A stretch of 64,000 nt of DNA from RBG-16-66-20 sp035499575 (GTDB lineage Bacteria; Pseudomonadota; Gammaproteobacteria; Burkholderiales; SG8-39), in contig DATJYN010000018.1 in NCBI GenBank assembly GCA_035499575.1, positions 1 through 64,000 of the forward strand. Direction: 5' to 3'. The notes under the pieces are model-generated. The model ran no database searches. It saw only the letters and a program-made list of their open reading frames with translations, and was not told the DNA's origin. The position numbers and the translations under genes were made by a program. This document shows, in pieces, positions 26,580 through 34,648 of this stretch (its first letter is position 1; each line of letters starts with the position of its first letter).

Positions 26580-27446
26580 TTAGCCGAACCGGCCGGTGAT
26601 GTAGTCCTCGGTCGCGGACTTCTTCGGCTTGATGAAGATGGTGTCGGTCACGTCGTATTCGATCAATTCGCCGAGGTACATGTAGGCGGTGAAATCGGAG
26701 ACGCGCGCCGCCTGCTGCATGTTGTGGGTGACGATGACCACCGTATAGTCGTTCTTCAGCTCATGGATCAGTTCCTCGACCTTGGCGGTGGAGATCGGAT
26801 CCAGCGCCGAGCAGGGCTCGTCGAGCAGCAGTACTTCCGGCTTGATGGCGATGCCGCGCGCGATGCACAGGCGCTGCTGCTGGCCGCCCGAGAGGCTCTG
26901 CCCGCTCTGCGAGAGCTTGCCCTTGACCTCGTTCCAGAGGGCGGCCCTGCCGAGCGCCCACTCGACGCGGTCATCCATCTCGCGCTTGCTCAAGTTCTCG
27001 AACAGGCGCACGCCGAAGGCGATGTTGTCGTAGATGGACATCGGGAACGGGGTCGGCTTCTGAAACACCATGCCGATCTTGGCGCGGATCAGCGAGACGT
27101 CCTGCTTGGTGGTCAGCAGGTTCTCGCCGTCCACCAGGATCTCGCCTTCGGCGCGCTGGTCCGGGTAGAGCGAGTACATGCGGTTGAAGGTGCGCAGCAG
27201 CGTCGACTTGCCGCAGCCCGACGGACCGATGAACGCGGTCACCTTGCCCTCCGGGATTTCCATGGTGACGTTCTTCAGCGCGTGGAAGCCGCCATAGTAG
27301 AAGTTAAGGTTCCTGATGCTCAGCTTGGACTTGAGCGAGGCGAGCGGAGCGGCATCGGGCGACGGATCGGCGCGCACCGCGGTGTGGATCATCGGCCGGG
27401 ACACGGCTTGGGCGGCGCTGGTTTCCATTTCGGGCATCCTTTGCAT
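26580..27446 (-). CDS. pstB: Phosphate ABC transporter ATPase PstB
   Basis: The cytoplasmic ATPase of the high-affinity phosphate importer. The 288-residue form starts at the ATG at 27446, which overlaps the pstA stop as ATGA and is preceded by GGAAG. Motifs are Walker A GPSGCGKST, signature LSGGQQQRLCIARG, Walker B LLLDEPCSALDP and the H-loop VTHNMQQA. The family core begins near residue 45; the first 40 residues are a variable leader and could be shorter if an internal ATG is used. Confidence 0.95.
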   Translation of the reverse strand: MQRMPEMETSAAQAVSRPMIHTAVRADPSPDAAPLASLKSKLSIRNLNFYYGGFHALKNVTMEIPEGKVTAFIGPSGCGKSTLLRTFNRMYSLYPDQRAEGEILVDGENLLTTKQDVSLIRAKIGMVFQKPTPFPMSIYDNIAFGVRLFENLSKREMDDRVEWALGRAALWNEVKGKLSQSGQSLSGGQQQRLCIARGIAIKPEVLLLDEPCSALDPISTAKVEELIHELKNDYTVVIVTHNMQQAARVSDFTAYMYLGELIEYDVTDTIFIKPKKSATEDYITGRFG

Positions 27447-28324
27447 CAGTCGGTCTTCCGGAACAGCGCGCGCGCCAGGATATTCAGCACCAGCACCGCG
27501 AGCGTGATCAGCGCGGCGCCGCCCCATGCGAGGCGGTGCCAGTTCTCGTAGGGGCTCATGGCGAACTGGAAGATCACCACCGGCAGGTTCGCCATCGGCG
27601 CGTTCAGGTTATTGGACCAGAACTGGTTGTTGAGCGCGGTGAACAGCAGCGGTGCAGTCTCGCCGCTGATGCGCGCGATCGCCAGCAGGACGCCGGTGAG
27701 GATGCCCGTGCGCGCGGCGCGGTAGGTGATCATGGTGACCATCTTCCAGACGGGGCAGCCGAGCGCCATGGCCGCTTCCCGAAGCGTGTTGGGCACGAGC
27801 TTCAGCATGTCGTCGGTCGTGCGCACCACGACCGGGATCACCAGCAGCGCGAGCGCGATTGCGCCGGCCCAGGCCGAGAAGTGTCCGACTCGCGCCACGT
27901 AGACCGAGTAGACGAAAAGGCCGATGACGATCGACGGCGCGGACAGCAGGACGTCGTTCAGGAACCGGGTGGCGCTCGCCAGCCAGCCGGACCGGCCGTA
28001 CTCCGCGAGATAGGTTCCGGCGAGAATCCCAATCGGCGTACCGAGGAAGGTGCCGACCGAGACCATGACCAGGCTGCCGCCGATGGCGTTCGACAGCCCG
28101 CCGTCGGCACCGGGCGGCGGCGTCATCTGGTAGTACAGCGTCGCGCGCGCGAGCGCGGTACCGCCCTCGTAGAGAAGAACTCCAAGAATCCAGATCAGCC
28201 AGAACAGGCCGTACGCGAGCGCAAGGCTGGACACCGCAAGCAGGACAAAATTGACCAGCTTCCGGGAGCGGTAAATCCGGTTGCCGGCATTGATCACGCC
28301 AGGCTTCTGGATCACGGCACTCAC
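27446..28324 (-). CDS. pstA: Phosphate ABC transporter permease PstA
   Basis: One of the two membrane permeases of the phosphate importer, about 292 residues with six transmembrane helices and the EAA-like loop LREAAMALGCPVWKMV. The GTG at 28324 overlaps the pstC stop as GTGA and gives a sensible length; a second GTG three codons later is an alternative. It is coupled on both sides to pstC and pstB. Confidence 0.92.
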   Translation of the reverse strand: MSAVIQKPGVINAGNRIYRSRKLVNFVLLAVSSLALAYGLFWLIWILGVLLYEGGTALARATLYYQMTPPPGADGGLSNAIGGSLVMVSVGTFLGTPIGILAGTYLAEYGRSGWLASATRFLNDVLLSAPSIVIGLFVYSVYVARVGHFSAWAGAIALALLVIPVVVRTTDDMLKLVPNTLREAAMALGCPVWKMVTMITYRAARTGILTGVLLAIARISGETAPLLFTALNNQFWSNNLNAPMANLPVVIFQFAMSPYENWHRLAWGGAALITLAVLVLNILARALFRKTD

Positions 28325-29334
28325 GAGCGCGTTCCCTCCCCCCTGGCAAGCCGAAGCAGCAGAAGCTTTGCCAGAGCCAGCACAATGGTGGTTATCAGGA
28401 AAAGTATCAATCCGAGCTCGATGAGCGCGGAAAAATACAAGTCGCCGACCGCCTCCGTGAATTCGTTGGCAAGGGCGGACGCAATACTGTTGCCCGGGGC
28501 CATGAGCGACGCGGCCAGGCGATTTGCATTGCCGATCACGAAGGTCACCGCCATGGTTTCGCCGAGGGCGCGCCCCAGGCCCAGCATGATTCCGCCGATT
28601 ACGCCGACCTTCGTATAGGGCAACACCACCCGCCAGACGACCTCCCAGGTCGTGGCACCGAGGCCGTAGGCCGACTCCTTCAGCATCGGCGGCACGATCT
28701 CGAACACGTCGCGCATCACCGCCGTGATGAAGGGAATCACCATGATTGACAGCACCACGCCGGCCGTGAGCATGCCGATGCCGATCGGCGGGCCGGCGAA
28801 CAGCGCGCCGGCGAACGGCACGCTGCCGAGCGTCCTGATGAGCACCGGCTGGATGTAGGTCTGGAACAGAGGCACGAACACGAACAGGCCCCACATTCCA
28901 TAGATGATCGAGGGAATCGCAGCGAGCAATTCTATCGCGGTGCCGAGCGGGCGCTTCAGCCAGGCGGGCGACAATTCGGTGAGAAATAGCGCGATCCCGA
29001 AACTGACCGGCACGCCGATCGCCATTGCCACCAGCGAAGTCACGAGCGTTCCAAAAATCGGCACCAGCGCGCCGAACTGCTCCTGCACCGGATCCCAGTC
29101 CGAGCTCCAGATGAACGAAAAGCCGTATTTCCGCAGCGTCAGCTGGCTGCCTATTGCCAGGGACGCGAGGATCGCCAACAGCAGGCTGAAGACGAGAAAC
29201 GCGAAAAACCGCGTCAGCCACTCGAATGCCGTATCCATCCATGGCGCCGAGCGCGCCGGGCGGGAGCCTTGGGGATCGCTCGTCACGGTCGGGCTGATAC
29301 CAGCTTGGGATCCGTTCAGCGTGCCAGCGGACAT
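28321..29334 (-). CDS. pstC: Phosphate ABC transporter permease PstC
   Basis: The second permease of the phosphate importer. About 337 residues from the ATG at 29334, with a polar N-terminal tail before the first helix (about residue 37) and six transmembrane segments. The EAA-like loop is LKESAYGLGATTWEVVWRVV. No clear ribosome site precedes this ATG; the ATG at 29238 would shorten the tail by 32 residues. A stable hairpin lies between this gene and pstS. Confidence 0.9.
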   Translation of the reverse strand: MSAGTLNGSQAGISPTVTSDPQGSRPARSAPWMDTAFEWLTRFFAFLVFSLLLAILASLAIGSQLTLRKYGFSFIWSSDWDPVQEQFGALVPIFGTLVTSLVAMAIGVPVSFGIALFLTELSPAWLKRPLGTAIELLAAIPSIIYGMWGLFVFVPLFQTYIQPVLIRTLGSVPFAGALFAGPPIGIGMLTAGVVLSIMVIPFITAVMRDVFEIVPPMLKESAYGLGATTWEVVWRVVLPYTKVGVIGGIMLGLGRALGETMAVTFVIGNANRLAASLMAPGNSIASALANEFTEAVGDLYFSALIELGLILFLITTIVLALAKLLLLRLARGEGTRS

Positions 29335-29384
29335 GGAATGATCAAGCGAGTTGAATTTTAAGGGGTCGCACACCGATCCGAACG

Positions 29385-29414
29385 AAAAGAGAGCGGCTCG
29401 CACCGCCCTCTTTT
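29385..29414 (-). terminator. Hairpin between pstS and pstC (terminator/attenuator-like)
   Basis: On the minus strand the two arms AAAAGAGGGCGG and CCGCTCTCTTTT form a 12-bp stem with a single G-U pair around a six-base loop, and the 3' arm ends in TTTT. It lies 26 bases after the pstS stop and 50 bases before the pstC start. The shape resembles a Rho-independent terminator with a short U tract, and would let pstS be expressed above pstCAB by partial termination or 3' end protection. Confidence 0.7.
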
Positions 29415-29440
29415 CAGATCAACGACTTGGCGCCGGGCGC

Positions 29441-30481
29441 TCAATAGACGGTCTTGCCCGAAGCGTCCTTGATTTGCTTCCAAACGCTCCGTATCTGGTT
29501 GACTACCGCGTCCGGCATCGGAATGTAATCGAGCTCGGATGCCATCTGGTCGCCGTTCGCGTACGACCATTCGAAGAACTTGAGAACCTGCTTGGCGTTC
29601 TCCGGATTGGACTGAACCTTGTGCATCAGGATGAATGTTGCGCCGGCAATCGGCCAGGAATCCTTGCCGGGCGCATCGGTCAGGATCATGTACATGCCGG
29701 GCGCCTGTTTCCAATCGGCGCCCGCCGCCGCGGCCATCACCGCTTCCGGGGTCGGCGAGACGACGCTGCCATTGCGGTTGACCATCTTGGCGAACGTAAG
29801 CTTGTTCTGCTTCGCGTAGGCGGATTCGACGTAGCCGATCGCCCCGTCGATGCGGCCGACGTAGTTGGCGACGCCTTCATTGCCCTTGCCGCCAACGCCC
29901 GTGGGCCACTTCACAGAGGTGCCCTCGCCGACGCCCGATTTCCAGTCCGGGCTCACCTTGGACAGGTAGTTCGTAAAGATGAAAGTCGTGCCGGAGCCAT
30001 CCGACCGGTGCACAACGGATATTGCCTGGTCCGGCAGCGCCACGCCCGGATTATTGGCCTTAAGGGCCGCGTCGTTCCACTTCGCGATCTTGCCCAGGTA
30101 AATGTCCGCAAGCTGAGCCGGCGTCAGCGTGATCTGTCCCGAACCCACGCCCTTCAGGTTGAACACCGGAACGACGCCGCCCATGACCGTCGGAAACTGC
30201 AGCAAGCCGTCCTTGTCCAGCTGTTCGGGCTGCAGCGGCATGTCCGATGCGCCGAAGTCAACGGTCTTCGCGGTGATCTGCTTGATGCCGCCGCCCGATC
30301 CTATCGACTGATAATTGAGCCCGACGCCGGTGGATTTTCTGTAGGCATCCGCCCATTTGGCGTATATCGGGTAAGGAAAAGTCGCGCCGGCGCCGGTGAT
30401 ATCGCCCGCCACAGCACTGCCGGAAATCGCAGCGGCTGCGATGGCGCCTATCAGCGAAGCCCGAAAGCTGAGTTTGAACAT
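29441..30481 (-). CDS. pstS: Periplasmic phosphate-binding protein PstS
   Basis: The substrate-binding protein of the phosphate importer. It has 346 residues with a signal peptide cleaved near residue 25 (SAVAG), then ITGAGATFPYPIYAKW, the phosphate-contact segments SIGSGGGIKQI and DFGASDMPL, and HRSDGSGTTFIF. AAAGGGA lies seven bases upstream of the ATG. It heads the pstSCAB-phoU-phoBR run and has a Pho box upstream. Confidence 0.96.
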   Translation of the reverse strand: MFKLSFRASLIGAIAAAAISGSAVAGDITGAGATFPYPIYAKWADAYRKSTGVGLNYQSIGSGGGIKQITAKTVDFGASDMPLQPEQLDKDGLLQFPTVMGGVVPVFNLKGVGSGQITLTPAQLADIYLGKIAKWNDAALKANNPGVALPDQAISVVHRSDGSGTTFIFTNYLSKVSPDWKSGVGEGTSVKWPTGVGGKGNEGVANYVGRIDGAIGYVESAYAKQNKLTFAKMVNRNGSVVSPTPEAVMAAAAGADWKQAPGMYMILTDAPGKDSWPIAGATFILMHKVQSNPENAKQVLKFFEWSYANGDQMASELDYIPMPDAVVNQIRSVWKQIKDASGKTVY

Positions 30482-30537
30482 GGATTCCCTTTCTTTGCGG
30501 ATATGTGAAATAACCTGCCGCACCTTATCGGTCGCGT

Positions 30538-30555
30538 GTGACAGTAAGATGACAA
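30538..30555 (-). promoter_or_regulatory. Pho box (PhoB-binding site) upstream of pstS
   Basis: On the minus strand the 18 bases read TTGTCATCTTACTGTCAC: two direct 7-bp repeats (TTGTCAT and CTGTCAC) separated by four bases, the standard Pho-box geometry with nearly consensus half-sites. It ends 56 bases before the pstS ATG, consistent with activation by phosphorylated PhoB in place of a -35 box. No clear -10 box was assigned. Confidence 0.85.
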
Positions 30556-30628
30556 CAGCCGGAACATCGATGGCTCCGGGGGTAAAATTCCCACCTGCTT
30601 TTCCGAACTGGTCGATCCGGAGAAACCC

Positions 30629-32113
30629 ATGAATTCGCCCAAGCAGGCGGGCCTGCCGCCGCTCCCCCTGAAAGATCCCAAGCTGTTCCGCGAGCAGTGC
30701 TATCTGGACGGTGCCTGGACCGGCGCCGATTCGAAGAAGACGTTCGCTGTCCACAATCCCGCAACCGGCGAGGCGATCGGCGGCGTGCCCGACCTGGGCG
30801 CAGCGGAAACCAGGCGCGCCATCGAGGCCGCCGAGCGAGCGCTGCCTGCCTGGCGCGCGAAGACCGCGAAGGAACGCGCAGCGATCCTGCGCAAGTGGAA
30901 CGACCTGATCCTCGCCAACTTGGACGACCTCGCGCTGATCCTCACCTCCGAGCAGGGCAAGCCGCTCGCCGAGGCCAAGGGCGAGATCCAGATCGGCGCC
31001 GCCTACATCGAATGGTTCTCGGAAGAAGCGAAGCGCATCTACGGCGACACCATCCCTACGCCCTGGGCCGATCGGCGCATCGTCGTCGTCAAGCAGCCGG
31101 TCGGCGTATGCGCGGCGATCACGCCGTGGAACTTCCCGCACTCGATGATCACCCGCAAGATCGCCCCGGCGCTCGCGGCCGGCTGCACCGTGGTGCTGAA
31201 ACCCGCGGAACAGACGCCCTACTCCGCGCTCGCACTGGCGGAGCTCGCCGAGCGCGCCGGATTCCCCAAGGGGGTGATCAATATCCTCACTGGCGATGCC
31301 CCTGCGATCGGCGGCGAGATGTGCGCCAACCCGGCCGTGCGCAAGGTTTCGTTCACCGGTTCGACCGAGGTCGGCCGCCTGCTGATGAAGCAGTCCGCGC
31401 CGACGGTGAAGAAAATTTCCCTGGAACTCGGCGGCAACGCGCCATTCATCGTTTTCGACGACGCCGACCTTGACGCCGCGGTCGAGGGCGCGATGGCGTC
31501 GAAGTACCGCAACAGCGGCCAGACCTGCGTCTGCGCCAACCGGCTGTTCGTGCACGACAAGGTCTACGACAGGTTCGCCGAAAAGCTGGTCGCCAAGGTG
31601 AATTCGCTGAAGGTGTCGCCCGGCACCGAGGCCGGCGCGACGCAGGGCCCGCTGATCGACCTGGCCGCGCTCGCCAAGGTCGAGGACCACGTCGCCGACG
31701 CCACCTCCGGCGGCGCGAAGGTGCTCGCGGGCGGCAAGCGCCACGCGCGCGGCGGCACCTTCTACGAGCCGACCGTGCTCGCCGACGTGAAGCCCGGCAT
31801 GAAGATTTTCCGCGAGGAGACCTTCGGCCCGGTGGCACCGCTATTCCGCTTCAAGACGGACGAGGAAGTGGTCGATCTCGCCAACCGCACCGAATACGGC
31901 CTGGCGGCCTACTTCTACAGCCGCGACATCGGCCGCGTCTGGCGCGTCGCCGAAGCGCTCGACTACGGCATGGTCGGCGTAAATTCGGGTCTGATCACCA
32001 CCGAGGTGGCGCCCTTCGGCGGCGTCAAGCAGTCCGGCCTCGGTCGCGAAGGCTCCAAGTACGGCTGCGAAGAATTCATCGAAGTGAAGTACATCTGCAT
32101 GGGCGGCGTATAG
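30629..32113 (+). CDS. gabD: NAD(P)-dependent succinate-semialdehyde dehydrogenase
   Basis: An aldehyde-dehydrogenase-superfamily enzyme of 494 residues that oxidises succinate semialdehyde to succinate, usually in GABA breakdown. Catalytic residues are visible: Asn168 (PWNFP), Glu266 (LELGGN) and nucleophile Cys300 (NSGQTC). KPAEQTP and FTGSTEVG form the cofactor site. The C terminus FGGVKQSGLGREGSKYG is typical of GabD. GGAG precedes the ATG. It is divergent from pstS; no GABA transaminase gene is nearby, so the substrate is a family inference. Confidence 0.9.
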   Translation: MNSPKQAGLPPLPLKDPKLFREQCYLDGAWTGADSKKTFAVHNPATGEAIGGVPDLGAAETRRAIEAAERALPAWRAKTAKERAAILRKWNDLILANLDDLALILTSEQGKPLAEAKGEIQIGAAYIEWFSEEAKRIYGDTIPTPWADRRIVVVKQPVGVCAAITPWNFPHSMITRKIAPALAAGCTVVLKPAEQTPYSALALAELAERAGFPKGVINILTGDAPAIGGEMCANPAVRKVSFTGSTEVGRLLMKQSAPTVKKISLELGGNAPFIVFDDADLDAAVEGAMASKYRNSGQTCVCANRLFVHDKVYDRFAEKLVAKVNSLKVSPGTEAGATQGPLIDLAALAKVEDHVADATSGGAKVLAGGKRHARGGTFYEPTVLADVKPGMKIFREETFGPVAPLFRFKTDEEVVDLANRTEYGLAAYFYSRDIGRVWRVAEALDYGMVGVNSGLITTEVAPFGGVKQSGLGREGSKYGCEEFIEVKYICMGGV

Positions 32114-32115
32114 CG

Positions 32116-33111
32116 GTGGCTAACGGCGAAGAGTTCAAGGACGACTTCCGCAAGGCGCTACCGCCGGAACTGGTGCAGCGCCTGTCGCGCATATCGCCCT
32201 GGCGCTCGGCCTGGTCGGTGGCGCAGGAATTCCTGGTGCTCCTGGCGCTGATCGCCGTGGCGCTCGCCTGGTGGACGCCCTGGGTCGTGATCCCCTGCGT
32301 GCTCCTGATCGGCGCACGCCAGCATGCACTGTTCGTGCTTGCGCATGAGTCGGCGCACTACCGTTTGTTCGAGGGACGCTGGCTGAACGACCTCATCGGG
32401 CGGGTCTGCGCCACGCTGCAGGGGCTCTCCATGCGCACCTACCGCGTGATCCACCGCCTGCACCACAATAACCTCTATACCGAACTCGACCCGGACACCG
32501 CGCTGCACGGCGGCTACCCCAGGGGCAAGGCCTATCTGGCCAGGAAACTGCTGAAGGACCTCACCGGCTTCACCGCCTGGAAGACCTACGCCTATTTCCT
32601 CGGCGGGGCGCCCGCGCTGAACACCGCCACCAAGGTCGCGATCCGGCCGCTCGACGACACCTCGGCGAAGCTCCGGGAAGAAGCCAGGATCGACAGGAAC
32701 ACCGTCATCGCCGTTCACGCATTGTTGTTGTTCTTCTTTTTATCGACTGGCTTCATTGTCGAATATCTTGTTCTCTGGATTCTCCCGCTCCTGACGGTTG
32801 TTCAGGCAATCCTGAGATTGCGCGCGATCGCGGAACATGGCGCGACCACCGATTTTTCCTCGCCGCTCACCGCGGCGCGCACCAACCTGGTCCCGGCCTG
32901 GCTTGGCTGGCTCCTGTTTCCGCACAACGTCAACTACCACATCGAACACCATCTCTACGCCTCTGTGCCCCAGTACAACCTGCCAGCGCTGCATCGGGAA
33001 CTGGAGAGCCGGGGCCTGCTGGACGGCGCGGAAGCGGTCCCTTTCTCTGCCACGCTCGGGAAGATCTTTGCCGACAGGGCTGCACCGGCCGCCGCGGCGG
33101 CAGCGCGCTAG
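32116..33111 (+). CDS. Membrane fatty acid desaturase-family protein
   Basis: A 331-residue integral-membrane di-iron protein. Three histidine boxes are visible: HESAH at residues 77-81, HRLHH at 113-117 and HIEHH at 275-279, spaced as in fatty acid desaturases and related hydroxylases, with hydrophobic helices between them. The GTG start lies 2 bp after the gabD stop, so the two genes are probably cotranscribed. Regioselectivity and substrate cannot be predicted. Its last 182 bases are also covered, antisense, by the diheme peroxidase frame. Confidence 0.87.
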   Translation: MANGEEFKDDFRKALPPELVQRLSRISPWRSAWSVAQEFLVLLALIAVALAWWTPWVVIPCVLLIGARQHALFVLAHESAHYRLFEGRWLNDLIGRVCATLQGLSMRTYRVIHRLHHNNLYTELDPDTALHGGYPRGKAYLARKLLKDLTGFTAWKTYAYFLGGAPALNTATKVAIRPLDDTSAKLREEARIDRNTVIAVHALLLFFFLSTGFIVEYLVLWILPLLTVVQAILRLRAIAEHGATTDFSSPLTAARTNLVPAWLGWLLFPHNVNYHIEHHLYASVPQYNLPALHRELESRGLLDGAEAVPFSATLGKIFADRAAPAAAAAAR

Positions 33112-34234
33112 CACTTTCCGACAGCGACTCCAGGAAGGCCACCAGATCCGACGACTCCCCGGCGCTCAGGTGCAGGGGTTTGAGCAGCTTCTCGCTGTCG
33201 GCGTGCAGGCGGTCGGGATCGATTTCGGAGTAGTGGCGCACCACATCTGCCAGCGTCGCCAGGCTGCCGTTGTGCATATACGGCGCCGTCTTCCCGACGT
33301 TGCGCAGCGACGGCACCTTGAATTCACCGAAATTGCGGTGTTCCTCCGCCAGCTGCCGCGTCTTGATCGCGCTTTGACCACTGGCATCGTCGTTGTAGAC
33401 GCCCAGCAGATTGAGCGGGTTGGCCTGCAATTTCCGGATGCCCGCATAGCGCCCCGCGTCAACGCCGCCCTTGATGAAAAATGGTATGCCGGTGTCGTGG
33501 AATTCGCCGTTGGTGAACTCCGGCCCGGCATGGCAGGCACTGCAGTTGCCGCGGCCGACGAATATGCGCAACCCCCGCTGCGCCGCTTCCGGATATTTTT
33601 TCATCGACGCGAGATCGCCAGCAGCCAGCGCGTCGCGGAACTCGTCGAACGGCGTTCGGCCGCTCACCAGCGTCTCTTGGAACGCGGCCAGCGCCTTGCC
33701 GACGCCCGCGAGCACCGCTTCGTCCGCCGCGGGGAGCGGCGCGCCGAAGATTTTCTGGAAACGGCAGGAAAGTTCGGCATCGCCTCGCACCAGTGCCGCC
33801 ACCTGCGCCGCGCCGCCCCCCATCTCGCGCGGCTCCAGGATCGGCCGCACGCTCTGCGACCAGAGCGAGTCCCCGGCGCCATCCCAGCCGAACCAGCGGT
33901 GATAGCGCACATCCAGCAGGCCCTGGGTATTGCGATCGACCTCCGCGAGGCCGAAGGCGCGTGCGCGGCCGTCCTGCCAGCCGCGGAACGGCGCATGGCA
34001 GGTCGCGCACAGCACCTTGCCGGAGGGCGAAAGGCGCGGGTTGAAGAACAGGCGCTCGCCCAGTTCCACGGCCTCTGGATTGCCCGAGGCGCGGTTGCTG
34101 GGATCGCGCGCCCATGGGGCGGGCCAGGGGCCATGGCGCAGGATGGCGCGCGTTTCCGCTTCCGAATATTCCGGGACCTGCGCCTCCGCTGTGGCCGCGC
34201 AAAGCAGCAGCGCAACAACCAGAACGCGGATCAC
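32930..34234 (-). CDS. Diheme cytochrome c peroxidase / MauG-family protein with antisense tail
   Basis: A periplasmic diheme protein with a signal peptide (residues 1-18) and two haem sites, CATCH at 76-80 and CSACH at 231-235. FKVPSLRNVGKTAPYMHNGS is the family C-terminal domain. The recognisable fold ends near residue 372 (LVAFLESLS). The frame then continues for about 62 Arg/Pro-rich residues that lie almost entirely antisense to the desaturase gene, suggesting loss of the original stop. Family members reduce peroxide or oxidise partner proteins. It overlaps the upstream small gene by four bases. Confidence 0.85.
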   Translation of the reverse strand: MIRVLVVALLLCAATAEAQVPEYSEAETRAILRHGPWPAPWARDPSNRASGNPEAVELGERLFFNPRLSPSGKVLCATCHAPFRGWQDGRARAFGLAEVDRNTQGLLDVRYHRWFGWDGAGDSLWSQSVRPILEPREMGGGAAQVAALVRGDAELSCRFQKIFGAPLPAADEAVLAGVGKALAAFQETLVSGRTPFDEFRDALAAGDLASMKKYPEAAQRGLRIFVGRGNCSACHAGPEFTNGEFHDTGIPFFIKGGVDAGRYAGIRKLQANPLNLLGVYNDDASGQSAIKTRQLAEEHRNFGEFKVPSLRNVGKTAPYMHNGSLATLADVVRHYSEIDPDRLHADSEKLLKPLHLSAGESSDLVAFLESLSESASALPPRRPVQPCRQRSSRAWQRKGPLPRRPAGPGSPVPDAALAGCTGAQRRRDGVRCGS

Positions 34235-34629
34235 TCGACTTGGACGCTGTGGGTCAGCCGCTCGGCGCCGAGGTCGAAGATGAATTCCCAGCGCCCGGGC
34301 ATGTGGAACAGCCAGCCCTCCGAATGGAAGCGGCCGGGGCCCAGCGTGACGACCTTGATCCGGTAGTTCATGCCATGGCGATGTTCCGGCATGCGCGCGT
34401 CAAATTTGACGCGCTCCATAACCACTTCACCGTGCTTCGGGCAGGCCGCGAGTTCCAGGGCAAAGGGTTTGCCGACCGCAATTTTTGCGGGAATGGTCCA
34501 GTAGGAGATCGCCAGCCGCTCGGATTCGACGCGCGTGCCCGGCGGCAACTCGCAGCCGAGCGCGGAACCGCAGAATGCCAGCGCGCCGAGCGCGAAGCGG
34601 GCGAGCGCGCGTGCGGCCGGCCGGCACAT
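34231..34629 (-). CDS. Small secreted YtkA-like beta-sandwich protein
   Basis: A 132-residue protein with a signal peptide (about residues 1-25). The mature part has YWTIPAKIAVGKPFALEL, MPEHRHGMNY and LFHMPGRWEFIFDL, a pattern seen in YtkA-like and FixH-like immunoglobulin-fold domains of copper or envelope proteins. MPEHRHGM offers His and Met as possible metal ligands. The gene sits between an ankyrin membrane protein and the diheme peroxidase, overlapping the latter as ATGA, so it probably works with the peroxidase. Family assignment is tentative. Confidence 0.7.
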   Translation of the reverse strand: MCRPAARALARFALGALAFCGSALGCELPPGTRVESERLAISYWTIPAKIAVGKPFALELAACPKHGEVVMERVKFDARMPEHRHGMNYRIKVVTLGPGRFHSEGWLFHMPGRWEFIFDLGAERLTHSVQVE

Positions 34630-34648
34630 CGCCAAGCCCGAACGGGGC

